64,000 bases of DNA from Tubulanus polymorphus. Taxonomy: Eukaryota > Nemertea > Palaeonemertea > Tubulaniformes > Tubulanidae. Below are positions 37,532-49,400 of this stretch, piece after piece. The stretch's first letter is position 1. Each line of letters opens with the position of its first letter. The translations under genes and the position numbers were made by a program. The notes under the pieces are model-generated. The model was given only the letters and a program-made list of their open reading frames with translations, had not been told where the DNA came from and did not search any database. The stretch spans positions 8,284,501 to 8,348,500 of the forward strand of contig NC_134031.1 in the NCBI RefSeq assembly GCF_964204645.1, written 5' to 3'.

Positions 37532-37811
37532 GGGAGTATTCACAAATTACGTACCTCAAAATCTCCCAGTTTTCTGTTTGTTTTCGTTTGTTCATTTCTG
37601 TTTCAGCCTCTCCTGTTGCCAGTCAGCATAATTTTTTTCAGTATTGGCTATTTTCATTTGAATTTGGGTGCATAAAGTACGTACCAAGATTTATTAATAC
37701 TCCCCCTCCCCCAAAGTACGTACCTTTTTTGCTGACCCCACTCCCCCCATGTACCACTGTACCAAATTCAGTTCCCCTCTCCATAGGGGTACATAATTTG
37801 TGAACGCTCCC
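37532..37811. mobile_element. Harbinger-like MITE with TTA duplication
   Basis: Left end GGGAGTATTCACAAATTACG and the reverse complement of the right end, GGGAGCGTTCACAAATTATG, differ at three positions. TTA flanks both sides (529-531 and 812-814 of 37000). A 3 bp TTA duplication and GGG ends suit PIF/Harbinger. 280 bp, no coding capacity. Confidence 0.75.
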
Positions 37812-38066
37812 TTAAGACACAAAATTTACTCTGTTCTATCCGATATTTCGGTCTAAACGATCTCGTTAAAACCGATGGAAATTAAAGGAAATTACAACTT
37901 TTTTGGCCAGGACGCGGAAACTTCTTCGTTGAAACCAATATCTCGTTATAAATAATCTCGTTGTAACGAGGTTTGACTGTATATAACTTTAGTTAACTGT
38001 ACTTAAGAGTACTTTGATTCAAATGAGGATGGAAATCACAATGAAGATCACAGACTGGCATGATGT

Positions 38067-38176
38067 CTATGGCAAAGCGGGTGGCGGGTCATAACTCTTC
38101 TCAATGCTTTGGTGAGCTGTTTCTACACCAGAGTTTGGACCACTGCGATCGATATTTTCATAATTTCCATGATGAC
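38067..38176 (-). CDS. AGTRAP: AGTRAP terminal exon
   Basis: The acceptor TCAATCTGCAG precedes GTCATCATGG, and the phase fits the preceding exon. Encodes a hydrophilic tail with YENIDRSGPNSG, ending PPPALP and a TAG stop. Confidence 0.85.
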
Positions 38177-39838
38177 CTGCAGATTGATATAACAAAATAC
38201 ATATTACGAACTATGATAATACGAGAAACACCGAATAGCTAATTTGACAGACATTACTACCTCCAAAGTTGGGCATTCCTGGAATGCCTAGATCGCCATA
38301 AGTACCTCCTCTTTCTTGATGAACCCGATATAGCACAAAACAAGTAAATGGTTTTATAATCAAATTCACAATGCTCATTCTGGCGATGCATTTGTCAAGG
38401 AAGCATAACAGTTTAGTTTATAAGCTCAGATACATATGGGAAATTTCCAGTAGCTATGGTAGGAATTCTGCAATTACTCCCGACTTCCAAACGGCATAGA
38501 GGTTCACTGGGTGATAGATCAATCAGGTGCCATCATCTGCATGGAATTCTGGCATCATTTAATATTGAAATATTTATGAGTCGTTAAAAATTATACTGCT
38601 CCATGTTGATCTGAAACAATAAAATTGCTCAGAAAACATTTTCAGTAAAAATGGCTGGTACCAAAGGATGCCCCGAACCCCCTTTTGATCCGCCCCCGAT
38701 AATATATCCAACCTAATCCCAAAAAAGATCTTCAGGTCAGTCCTCATAGCAATCACAGTGACTTCGTTTTTGGAAGTACCGTACAAATAGGAAAAGGATA
38801 CCCAAGTGAGAAACGATATTCATTTTTAATGCTTTCTAGAAGTAAGAGAAGAGTTCATTAGAACAGGTATTTTCGGTACGATAAAGAAAAAATGGAGAAT
38901 TAACATCATTTGCTTACGTGCTACAATGTCAACTTCGACAATGGCATGAGATCTAGGCTGATATATTGCTATGAAGATGACATCTAATACCACGCTGATC
39001 GTACTTAGTAACAAAAACTGCGCAATAAGAAATAAATCACAAATATAGCAAGCTGGAAACATACAGGTAATTAAATCTGCAGATTTCATTTCATAAACGC
39101 GATTGTACTGTATAACCATAATGAAGATAATCAAACATTTATCCATCATTTAGAGATCTACTTACCATTGCAACGCTTTCAACATGTTCTGGGTACAGGA
39201 TCGCATAGGCTCCAAAGGCAAGTACAAATAGATTCATGTAACTGTACGCCGGTGGTAGGTAATGAATGGACATACTGGAACTGTTAAACGAATAAATATA
39301 TGTTGACATACTAAAAGGTTAACTTCAATGATAACTATGGTTACTACGTACTGGTTGTTTATAACCTTTGCAAATCTACAAGCAAATTCTTCATAAGGAA
39401 TACAATTTGAGAGGAGTGTTGAATACAAAATGAATTATGTTAAATCCAGTGGCGTACGCAGGGGTGGGTTTGTATGAAGTATAGAAATCCATGCAATTTT
39501 TCTTACCAGTATTTTTCAATGGATTCAAGACACCATGCTGTCTTCCTACACCAAAGTTGCAATTTTTTTTGCACACTGATATCAGTTAAAATCCGAAAAT
39601 TCACGTAAGTTGAATCAAACACCCTAATCTGTATATAATCTGATTTAATCTGTTCCTATGGTGCTTTTAATCTTTTTCGTTGGATAAAATACTTTGTGTT
39701 CCCCGAAAGGTCTTTGACCCCAAAAAACTGAAGTTCATCTAAAGACATATACATGGACTGACAGATATGGTATGCTACACATCATTCAAAATAGGGTACT
39801 TACAAAACTGTCAAAACAAAATGCACCACAAATATCAC
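38067..39838 (-). CDS. AGTRAP: Type-1 angiotensin II receptor-associated protein (AGTRAP) homologue, partial model
   Basis: AGTRAP is a small multipass membrane protein that in mammals binds the AT1 receptor tail. Assigned exons (minus): 39838-39804, 39280-39166, 39017-38918, 38379-38261, 38176-38067. Reading from the first: VIFVVHFVLTVF (human VILLGHWLLTTW), AYSYMNLFVLAFGAYAIL (human SYAWANFTILALGVWAV), FLLLSTISVVLDVIFIAIYQPR (human FLGGLLATIFLDIVHISIFYPR), MSIVNLIIKPFTCFVLY (human MAILSLLLKPLSCCFVY), then QERGG and a hydrophilic tail. Four membrane segments are visible. About 160 residues are covered; human has 159. The first exon (about nine residues) is not placed. A phase conflict between 38918 and 38379 implies one missing short exon, probably for the GRFGVG-like residues. 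Confidence 0.88.
38261..38379 (-). CDS. AGTRAP: AGTRAP exon, fourth membrane segment
   Basis: The acceptor CATCGCCAG precedes AATGAGCATTG. Encodes MSIVNLIIKPFTCFVLYR, then VHQERGGTYGDLGIPG. The donor is GGAG|GTAGTA, phase 1. Confidence 0.87.
38918..39017 (-). CDS. AGTRAP: AGTRAP exon, third membrane segment
   Basis: The acceptor TTATTGCGCAG precedes TTTTTGTTAC. Encodes FLLLSTISVVLDVIFIAI, then QPRSHAIVEVDIVA. The donor is GCAC|GTAAGC, phase 1, which does not fit the next assigned exon (needs phase 2). Confidence 0.82.
39166..39280 (-). CDS. AGTRAP: AGTRAP exon, second membrane segment
   Basis: The acceptor CGTTTAACAG precedes TTCCAGTATG and matches phase 2 of the 35 bp exon. Encodes SSMSIHYLPPAYSYMNLF through YPEHVESVAM. 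The donor is ATG|GTAAGT, phase 0. Confidence 0.88.
39804..39838 (-). CDS. AGTRAP: AGTRAP exon, 35 bp
   Basis: The acceptor TTTTTTTCAG precedes GTGATATTTGTGG; the donor is TT|GTAAGT, phase 2. Encodes VIFVVHFVLTV plus two bases of Phe, part of the first membrane segment. Confidence 0.8.
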
Positions 39839-42200
39839 CTGAAAAAAATGAAAAAAGCTATAATCCTAAGGCTCATCACTAGCCGTTAAATATGCCCAAA
39901 TTTTGGTAATCTCATAGTAGGTTGGGCTTTTAATACTGTCCCGTCCCCATTATGATTAAGACGATCAGGTTAGATTTGAATCCTGATGGTATTGAAGCTT
40001 TGCATCAGGCCAACTATTCCGAAACACCTGAAAAACTGGCTTCACCAACCATTGTACCCGTTTATGGGGGCCTTAAAGGTCAGTTAGAAAGTGCAGTTAT
40101 GTGTGCTGAAGTGTTCATTTATAGGCGACCCTAATATTTTCTATTTTTAACAAACACACTTATAAATAATATCACCCTAAATTAATTTCAATTCAATTTA
40201 TAACTAGGGGTCCAGGGACACCATGCCCACTTGGGAAGTGGTTTCAAATGCTCAACAATCTATCAATTTCAATATTCAACGCCCCTGGTGACCATATACA
40301 AAAACCAATGACCTTGAAACCCACCACAATCATAGAACATGTCAGCAGCTACCATTTTGTAATTGATTGTGATGTCAAAATATGTCTCGTTAGTTACTTT
40401 ACTATGCAATGCCCCCTGGTGACCAGATGCAAAACCTTGACCTTGAAACTCACCACACTCATAGAACATATCATGAACTACAACTTTGCAACTGATCATG
40501 GTAACAAAATATGCCTAAGTACCAATCTAATAAGGAAATACTAAGTTATTCTACTATTCAACACCCCCTGGTGACCATATAGAATAACTATTGTTCTTAA
40601 AGCTCACCACAATCATAGACGATGTTATGAGCTGCAACTTCGCAATTCATTGTGGTAACAAAATATGCATAGGTACGAATGTTATATCGAAATACTTAGT
40701 TATTGTATTATTCAATGCCCCCTGGTGGCCATATACAAAAACCAATGACCTTGAAACTCACCAAAATCATAGAACCCGTTATGGGCTGCTAAAATTATAT
40801 GCCGCCATGCTCAAAACTCAGCGCCCTACCTAATGTTTTTACGGCCCTGCTTAAATTTTTTTCATTGTCGTATGCGTAATTTAAGGGAAGCTAAATCACG
40901 ATGTGCCTACAAAGTTGTGAAATCGGATACATGTTCTAGTTGTTGGAACGTAGGCAACTTCTAAGATAACGGCGGTCTCTAGAATGATTGGCAGCTCAGT
41001 GTTTGGAGCCTACTATCAGTATCTCACGAGCGTGCGCTGCATATGCACGTGTCTTTGATCAATAAAGTTAGTTTAGCATCTGTGGATCATCAATCAATAA
41101 ATGTATGTAAAAAGGAAGTTTATATACATTTTTGTTGACTGCATCATTGATATTGTGCCATATTTATCTAGTAGGATTTTCTTTGAGCTGAGATTAACCA
41201 GTAAAGGTAACACATCAAATAAATTGCCCATGGGCAAAGTGTGGTTTACCTTGAAAGCTAGAGGTTGTTTCGAGTAAGGGCATTGCTTGAAAAGTCCTTT
41301 TAATTCGTGACTTCAAAGTTCTAGAAGTTTATATTGTATTTTATCTTAGTCAAATAAGACCAAAGATAAACATTTATTTATGGTCTACGTCCAAAATTTC
41401 GTAGGGTACAGGTAGGCGTGGCAGGGAAACTATTTTATATTTTCAAAAAAATATTTTTCACGATATGAAAAAATATTCAAATGAAATTCATATGATGTCA
41501 CATATCAGAGGGTGGCTGAATATTGAGTCTTGGAAACGAAACCTCTTCCAATGTATGGCCCGGAAGCTAAAACACAGGGGCGTAGCATTAGATCATTTTA
41601 AATCCTGGAATTTACCACTACACAATATTCAGACCTCGACCTATGCCTATAGTTTGCTGCTTAGTATTTTCAGGTCACAAGAAATTACAAATTATTACAA
41701 ATTCTATCAAACAGAAAACACAGCGCTCATCTGCTACGACGATTATTCAGCCTGTTATCATACTAAACGTGCACGCGCCAAGCAGCGTTACAGCATCACC
41801 ATATAGTAGTCTGTGAACATGTGTTTGTGTGCACAAGCACTCCAACGTGGAGGCCTTATGTAGTGAACGTTCACTTCACTTCAATCTCAATCAACACAAT
41901 CACCGGGTATCAAAATGAAACAATACCTACGGCGATATGTGAAATAATTATATTCTCACCGGCAATGAGCATTTAAAATTCGCACATATACGGCACCTAG
42001 TCCAATGAAACGTTTGCCATCAATGGCTTTCCCGTAATTATTTTAGTAGTGCCGGAATTCCCCGTATATCCCAAAAACAGCCAATCACATTCATTCGTAG
42101 AGACGACGCCCCCCAATCGAGGTCATTGCAATTTTATACGCAAGAGCTAAGAATTTTCCCGCAAAACACAGTTTTTCGTCGAATTTAAACAAAGTTGACC
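39839..42200. other. AGTRAP upstream intron/promoter region, first exon not found
   Basis: The repeat array at 40200-40830 lies here. No open frame with a suitable ATG, about nine codons, phase 0 and a GT donor was convincing. A minus-strand ATG near 42020 reads MANVSLD and then meets an in-frame TAG exactly at a possible donor, so it is not called. Confidence 0.4.
40201..40830. repeat. Tandem repeat, 130-154 bp period, about four copies
   Basis: Headed by AACTAGGGGTCCAGGGACAC. Units carrying CCCCTGGTGACC begin at 40277, 40407, 40559 and 40713. Each continues with CTTGAAACTCACCACAATCA, a GCTACAA word and AAAATATG. Units differ by substitutions and indels. Related to 24470-24800. Confidence 0.8.
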
Positions 42201-42348
42201 ATGTCATCGACGGAGGTTCGTCATATCTTCAATCGCATCGATTATACGTCGTTTAACCCGAGAACCAATGAAAAAAATGCTCACATAAAAAAACGTGCCG
42301 CGATTTTACATGAATTGGCTCAATGCCAACCTCATACTGCTGACAAAG
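42201..42348 (+). CDS. First coding exon of an unidentified gene
   Basis: A start codon in context TTGACCATGT opens a 49-codon frame that reads MSSTEVRHIFNRIDYTSF, then NPRTNEKNAHIKKRAAIL and ELAQCQPHTADK, and ends at donor CAAAG|GTAAAC, phase 1. Composition is that of a normal soluble protein, helical and basic in the middle. It lies head-to-head with AGTRAP, as divergent gene pairs often do. I do not recognise the family. Downstream exons are not identified: within 32 bp the intron enters a foldback transposon, and the next 10 kb are largely mobile DNA. It could also be an abandoned first exon. Confidence 0.5.
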
Positions 42349-42380
42349 GTAAACCAAAAAACAGCAAGTGACCAGTTGAG

Positions 42381-43473
42381 CACTGGGGTTTGGCGATGGG
42401 CTAAGATTTTATTTCCCGGGCTAAGATTTTATTTCCCGGTTGTTGATAATCTCGCGAGAATGGCGCTAAATATGAACTGCAAATAAATTCAAAATATCTC
42501 AGAAATACCATGTGTTTATATTGTTTATTTATCTGCTATAAAGTTCGGATAAACAATCGGCTGTTAAGGATCAGTATCAGGCAGTCGCGACGCCTTACTA
42601 TATAACAAGTGGACCATAAGGTCCATTTGGTCGAAGAGAGTGTGAGTGGATGCATGAGATGTCATCAGTGAAAACAAATTCATGTTTCCAGGGTTTCCGT
42701 GAGAAATATAGAATTCCTTGCATTTTAATGAAAGTTATTCTCGAATATTTTTCGTATTATAGTTTTCATCTTTGATGGTACAGGTTCGCATTCAGTCAGG
42801 TGTAGGCCTATACTAATTACTGTCTGTCACACCTACTCTCCATGCGACGTTTTGGTCCGTAATTTCGTTAATAATCGGTTTATCTACCTTTATTACGCAT
42901 CAATTTGTTCAGTGAGGAATTTGCATTCAGAAATAAACAATAATTTTCACTTAAGTTGTTTTTGTTTTCATTTATGAGCAATAGTTTACTCAGCATACGC
43001 TCGCGTAATGCTGAAAAATCCGCTCCGCGGACGCTCGGAAACGTTACAGTGACGTCATCACCTGCTCATTAGCATATCAAAATACAGTAGGTGGCGCCAC
43101 GTGACGGGCCATAAAAGCCGTTTTTCAGCATTACGCGAGTGTATGCTAGGTAAACTATCGCTGATAGAAGAAAACACAAACAAATTTATGCCAGTTCATG
43201 ATTTATTTCTGAATGCAAATTCCTTACTGAACAAATTGATGCATAATATTTACAGAACCGATTATTAACGAAATTATGGACCAAAACGTCGCACGAAGAG
43301 CATGTGTGACAGACAGTAGTAGCGTTAAGTCACGTGACTGTCCCAACTTTCTGGCTGGCACAACTTCAAGGCATTTCATCCCTTGTGATTTCGTATAGTA
43401 AAGCGTCGTGCCATTCTCGGGAGATTATCAGCAACCCAGAAGTAAAATCCAAGCCCATCGCCAAACCCCTGTG
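42381..43473. mobile_element. Second foldback copy, degraded, with a nested insertion
   Basis: Same family as 31902-32689: left arm from 42381 (GGGGTTTGGCGATGGG), right arm ending at 43473 (CATCGCCAAACCCCTGTG). The left arm has a local duplication of GGCTAAGATTTTATTTCCC and keeps CTCGCGAGAATGGCGC at 42450. The right arm has lost about 110 bp and its palindrome is mutated. A foldback of another family is inserted at 42818-43318. No clear target duplication is left. Confidence 0.82.
42818..43318. mobile_element. Nested foldback element, ~200 bp arms
   Basis: Inverted arms (42818-43020 and 43124-43318) begin TACTGTCTGTCACAC and include CGACGTTTTGGTCC, ATTTCGTTAATAATCGGTT and the AGCATTACGCGAG word near the loop. 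The centre holds TGACGTCATCACC and CCACGTGAC. It is absent from the sister copy at 31902-32689, so it inserted later. No coding capacity. Confidence 0.8.
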
Positions 43474-43708
43474 GTGGAGTCGAGTAGTTTGTGAGGGTCC
43501 GTTTGCGAGTGCCGTTTTTGGCACCCATATACATAGGCCTAACAGACACTGTTATTGTTATATGCCTGGGGGCAGACACAAGATTATCGCTTTTACATTA
43601 ATCTATAACTCTGATACGAGCCCCTTTGACACCAACAAGGTCAAAGCCCACATTCAAAAGTGCATTGTCGTGCGCCCGGAGAGCAACAACTACTTCCACT
43701 TCATTTAG

Positions 43709-46017
43709 GTCTGTCTGCAGAGTTTCCAGAACCTGTCATGTCAGGGCCCAAGACCTGACATGACAGGTGGGACCTCAGGTGACAGGTCGATTCGCTAAAA
43801 TGAAAATCGTTATGACTGAACCGATGATAGTCGATTAGAAGATATGATAGGCGCGGATTTAGAACAAATGATAGCCGATAAGAAACAAAAAGAACATATC
43901 TTAGTGCTTTCTGAATATATTATTCAAAAGCAAAAAACAAACTATGATGTGTTATGAATTCATTTAAGAATTTATGTTGGTCCGTTTATAAAAAGTTGTT
44001 GAACTATATCGCCTTGTATATAATAAAGATGCAATGATGGTGAATGATTTGAGAACATTGAAAGAATTGTTTACAATTTATTAATTTTTTTGTAACATGA
44101 AACATGAAAATATCAAGATCAGGCAATGATACCAGTACCGGTAGTGCCTTATGTACTCATAATCAGTATTAATAACAATCAGTATACTCATTATGATTAG
44201 GCCCTATATATTAACATATTTTTATTAATTACTCGCAATATAATTAATTCACCAAGTGCACATATAATTTAAAAACATTTCAGTCCAAGCTCATAAGTTG
44301 ACATAGGATAAATTAGACAAAACTGTGATTAATTAGTGAGACCTCACACGGCAGCTCGCTCCATTTTGCAGAGCTTCGGGACCTGTGGTGACAGGTCTGC
44401 TTGAAAACTGATGAAATAGAAAAACCTGAACTTTTTATGATCTCTATCTAATGGTGAATGTAAAATTGTATGCTTACCATAGATAGATTAAATCTTGAAA
44501 TACTATAAAACAATAATTTTGAAGCGAGACCTCACACGGCAGCTCGCGCCATTTTGCAGAGCTTCTCGAGACCTGTGGTGACAGGGCTGCATTTAAACTG
44601 ATGAAATGAAGGAAAACTTTAATTTTTATGGTATCTTTATAGTAATGAGTATAATATCAATTGCTAACCGAGTTAATCTTAAGTTACTATAAAACAATAA
44701 TTATGAAGCGAGACCTCACACGGCAGCTCGCGCCATTTTGCAGAGCTTCTCGAGACCTGTGGTGACAGGTCTGCATTAAAACTGATGAAATGAAGGAAAA
44801 CATTAATTTTTATGGTCTCTTTATAGTAATGAGTATAATATCAATTGCTAACCATGGATAGAATTAATCTTAAGTTACTATAAAACAATAATTATGAAGC
44901 GAGACCTCACACGGCAGCTCGCGCCATTTTGCAGAGCTTCTCGAGACCTGTGGTGACAGGTCTGCATTAAAACTGATGAAATGAAGGAAAACATTAATTT
45001 TTATGGTCTCTTTATAGTAAAGAGTATAATATAAATTGCTAACCATGGATAGAATTAATCTTAAGTTACTATAAAACAATAATTTTGAAGCGAGACCTCA
45101 CACGGCAGCTCGCGCCATTTTGCAGAGCTTTTCGAGACCTGTGGTGACAGGTCTGCAAAAACTGATGAAATGAAGGAAAACATTAATTTCTATGGTCTCT
45201 TTATAGTAAAGAGTATTATATAATGGCGACAGGTCTGCATTAAAACTGATATAGATAGAAAAAAAACTTCATGCTTTAAATTGATGAGTTGATTTAAAAT
45301 CAGTCTCAATAAAATCAGTCTCTATAGTGCATTCGGCTCTTTTACATGTACATCATAAAGACAATGAATGTAAATAGTGAGACTTCAGGGGCTGGTTCCT
45401 CAGTTGAGATTTAAGTCAAAAAATGGTCTCAAATTTTAAGACTGGTCTTAAGTTGTTAGATTGGTTATAGTACTAAGATGGTCTTAGATTGGTCTTAAGT
45501 CTAAGCCATGACTATGGAACTGGGCCCAGGACTTCAGGACAGTGAGGAGTGTTGCCGAGCTGTGATAGTGAGCAGATAATTTTCAGTGTCTTATTGCGGA
45601 AACGAAATATCAAGACCTCGATTCATCTAGCGAAAATATTCTCTTATAATGTGCTCTTACTTCTACATTAATCAATTCATCTATGCCTGAAACTTATTTT
45701 TTCCCTTTAATACAGAAATAAGTCATAGTTTACACATAAATATTTTCTTCTTATAAATCAACCTTTCAAATGAATTATTTGTCAGAACATTTTCCTTATC
45801 GTTATTGTTGAATCATTTTCGATATTAACGACGGGTCAGAATATTCATTCAACTCAAAATGTTCTTCCATTCGTCTAGCACATGCCTAGATATTTCGCCG
45901 TTTCGTCAAATATTGTCATGAGTTTGGGTTTTTTCGGGACCTGACATGACAGGTCAGACCTGTCATGTCAGGTCTTAAGACCTGACATGACAGGTTCTGG
46001 AAACTCTGCAGACAGAC
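43709..46017. mobile_element. 2.3 kb inverted-repeat element with internal satellite
   Basis: The outer 37 bp match as inverted repeats (starting GTCTGTCTGCAGAGTTTCC), and similarity continues for about 60 bp. Both ends carry copies of ACCTGTCATGTCAGGT. At the right end these form a perfect 38 bp palindrome (45958-45995) centred on CTTAAG. The middle holds a five-copy ~187 bp array whose units contain the related word ACCTGTGGTGACAGGT. It has no transposase frame. No target duplication is evident. Superfamily unknown. Confidence 0.8.
44338..45245. repeat. Satellite-like array, five copies of 184-191 bp
   Basis: Units start GAGACCTCACACGGCAGCTC at 44338, 44526, 44710, 44901 and 45092, with a partial sixth from about 45222. 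Each carries CGCCATTTTGCAGAGCTT, a GACCTGTGGTGACAGG(T/G)CTGC palindromic word and CTATAAAACAATAATT. Units 2-5 are nearly identical. Confidence 0.9.
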
Positions 46018-46432
46018 ATCAATCTTCCACTTCCGGGTTCGAATTTTGCAATAATTAAATATCGCCATCGATTTTGGACGTAGGCCTAAGCTTACTACAA
46101 AAACTAAACAGAAATATTCCTTGGCTTAGGCCTACATATGATCTGATTATAAGTACCTTAAGTGAGGCGTGCTGTGCTATCATATTTATCAGCTGTTATA
46201 ATGCGCCAATGAAAGAGAAAAACTTAAAATCTCCTTCCCGGCCAGGAAATTGGCAATAGATAGCAGCTAGAGTACAATCAATAATGGATAGCTCCGAGAA
46301 TATCCAAATCAGGGCATCCTCCATATCGCGGCAGTACTATCATATCCAAACCGGGGACTCCGTGTATGGGCGGCCATTCCCGCCAAAAATCAGCGTTTCG
46401 TCTATTTGTCTGTACTTTGACAAAATGTCATA

Positions 46433-49400
46433 CTTGAACTTGAACTTGAACTTGAACTTATATTTATTGCGCCGTATATAACATTTATACATAGGATAAG
46501 ACATGCAATAAATTTACAGGACAAAACATTAAAGAATGACATTAAATAGAGAATACATAATACATAGTAGCATAATCAAAAAACAAAAAACAAGAACTTA
46601 TACAAGAAATAATTAGAAAAGCGCCCTCAGTCGCAAAGCTGAGGAATTACTATGAAATGGAGTCGAGTCTTAGCTTAACCAGTTTATTGACCAAATCGCA
46701 AACAATTGTGGAAATTTCGGGATCGTTGTTATTGTTAGACATCAGAAAGGCGAATTTATCAATGTGAGACATGGTCCTGAAATCGGTAAAAGTGTCCAAA
46801 TACGTGAAAATATCAGACCTGGCACTGTCGGAGTATGAACAGTTGATCAGAAAATGCAGTTCATCGTCAACAGATTGATCTGAGCAAAATTGACAGATCC
46901 TATCGGGAACCGGTATTGGAGGTTTGTGATGTCGTCCAGTTTCAATACGGAGATGATGGGACCCAAGGCGTAATTTGGAGAATTCGCGGCGATTTGTGAA
47001 GTTGTTGGCAACAATATAATTTTCTATAATGAAGCGTGATTTAAATAGTTTGTAGGATCGGAGTTTTGGGTTTTTGTTTGAGTCATTAATTTCTTTGAGC
47101 CAAATGGAAGAATAAAGAGCTTTTATTTTAGACTGCAGTAGATTAATTATCTTTTTTGGATGGTTTGACCCTTGATTGCACCAAACACCTGAGAGGTCGA
47201 GGCATTCCAGAAGTGAGTGGAGACTTGTGCACCAGTTCTGGGTTGAGTGCATGGACGTTATGTTTTCAAGATATGCTTTATATACAATAGTCGAACTGTC
47301 TATTTTACAGATGCGCAGCCAGTAATTGACCATGAGTGGCAAGAAGGTTACAAGTAGAGGGAACTGTCCCAGATCACCACGAACAGCAGCATTAACGGAG
47401 CGTTTCTTTACCCCGAGTAGATATTTGCCAAATTTGATGAACAATTTTTCACAGGGTAGAGAGTTACAGATATCGTAAAAGTTAGATGGGTCTAATTTAG
47501 TGATATAGGCGGAGCCCCATATCTCACAACAGTACCCAATGATGGGGCGTATGAGGCTATTGAAAAGGCTGTAGGCTGTGGTTAGATTGTTTCTGATGTC
47601 TATGGTTTTCAATTTAAACAGGGCTTTCGAAGCATTATCGCAGAGAGTTTCGCAGGCATTGTTGAATTTGCCAGAGGGGCAGAATGTAATGCCAAGGTAG
47701 CTATAGCTTTTAACGATTTCTATATTAGCGCCAGAGAAGCGGAAATTATACTTGGTCAGTACTCTGCCAGATTTGGTGAAAATAATTATCTTGGTTTTCA
47801 GGAGGTTTACTGTAAGCCCCCAAGTAGTGCAATAAGACGACAGATTATCAAGTGCCTTTTGTAGGCCTTTGTGCGATTTACTTATAATGACAAGATCATC
47901 CGCGTAGAGGAGGCAGTTGATACTTGTTTCGTGTAGAGTAACCGGGTCGCAGTTTGAGAAGATATTAGGTAGATCAGCTGTGAAAAGGTTAAAGAGTAGA
48001 GGGCTAAGCACACACCCTTGCTTGACACCTATAAGGGACTTAATTTCTGAACTAGTATTACCCTGGAAGTTGATTTTGTAACGGACATCAGAGTACAGAC
48101 TTTTGATGAAAGTAAGGAATTTCCCTCCGATACCAAAGCGAGAAAGTTTGTAGATTAGAGCTGAACGGTGGATAGAGTCGAATGCAGCTTTGAAGTCGAC
48201 GAAGCAGCAGAAGATGTTCTGTTTGGAGATCTGATTAATGTATTTGTCGATGATTGATTTTAGTGTTAGAATGTGATCACTCGTACGCATACCTTTGCGG
48301 AATCCGATTTGGTACTGGGGTATAAGTTTATTAGATTCCGAAAAGTTATATAATCTATCATGCAGAACATTGCAAAATAATTTGCACAGATTGCTCCCAA
48401 TCGCAATGCCCCGATAGTTTGAGCACGAGTTTTTATCCCCTTTTTTGAAAATTGGATGCAAACTGCTGCAGCGCCAGGCTTCTGGGAAGGTACCCGAGGC
48501 TAAAATTTGGTTGAAAATATTGTGGAGAAGGGGGAGGAGCTGGGAGTGTCCTGCTTTTATCATTTCATTAGAGATATTATCGGGACCTACTGCTTTACCA
48601 TTCTTTAGTCTTGAGATAGCCTTGGAGATTTCAACAGTAGTTATTTCAGAGTCAAGCTTATCAGCTCCCTCAGCGTAAAATTGGTCAGGGAGAATTTCTA
48701 TATTATTTTCAGGAGGATTTAGGGATTTATTAAATGAGCCATTTAAAAGATTAGTAAAATGATCCGACCACTGATTTAGAGTTATATTAGGAGAGAACTG
48801 GCGTTTGTCGATATTTCTGAGTTTATCAAACAGGCTCCAGTACTCTCTAGGGTCTTTAGAGCGAAGATGGTCCATTTGAGAAAGGATAAAATTTTTATAG
48901 TAGGCCTTTTTTTGGTTAAGAAGTTTTTTGTAGGATTTCTTCAGTGATCTAAATTTGAATAACAAAAATTGGTCAAATGGGTTTTTACGCAGGAGAGGTG
49001 TCAGACGTAGTATCTCTTTTTTCTTAGCTATACATTCTGAGTCGAACCATTTCTGTGGGTTTTTATGTATTTTTGGCTTAGACGATAGTTTACTTTTCCG
49101 CTTGAGCGATTTCTTACATGCTTTAGAGAAAATAGAGCAGAGACTATTGATATTATCATTTATGCCAGTCTCATTTTCTAGGAGGGACTTAATGTCATTG
49201 CGGATCTCCTGGGAGTTGAGGGCCTCTATATATTTCTTATCATCCCCTGGCCTCCAGATGTACTTCTCTGGAGGGCGGTTGTCGGAACAACCGAGGGGGC
49301 TAGGGACGCCTGACATGATAGAATAGTGGACAGAAAGGATGATTGATAGCACACTATGTATGGAGTATAGATTTGGCAGGCCAACATTGAAAAGGTCGAT

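Larger units (their letters stand above)
32698..38066. other. Gene-free stretch between BRAT1 and AGTRAP
   Basis: No exon was recognised on either strand. It holds a perfect hairpin (32973-33021), pogo-like MITEs (34722-34882, 35966-36127, and ends near 36636 and 37985) and a Harbinger-like MITE (37532-37811). A minus-strand AATAAA lies at about 33837-33842. The 3' end of AGTRAP must fall somewhere in this stretch but I cannot place it. Confidence 0.45.
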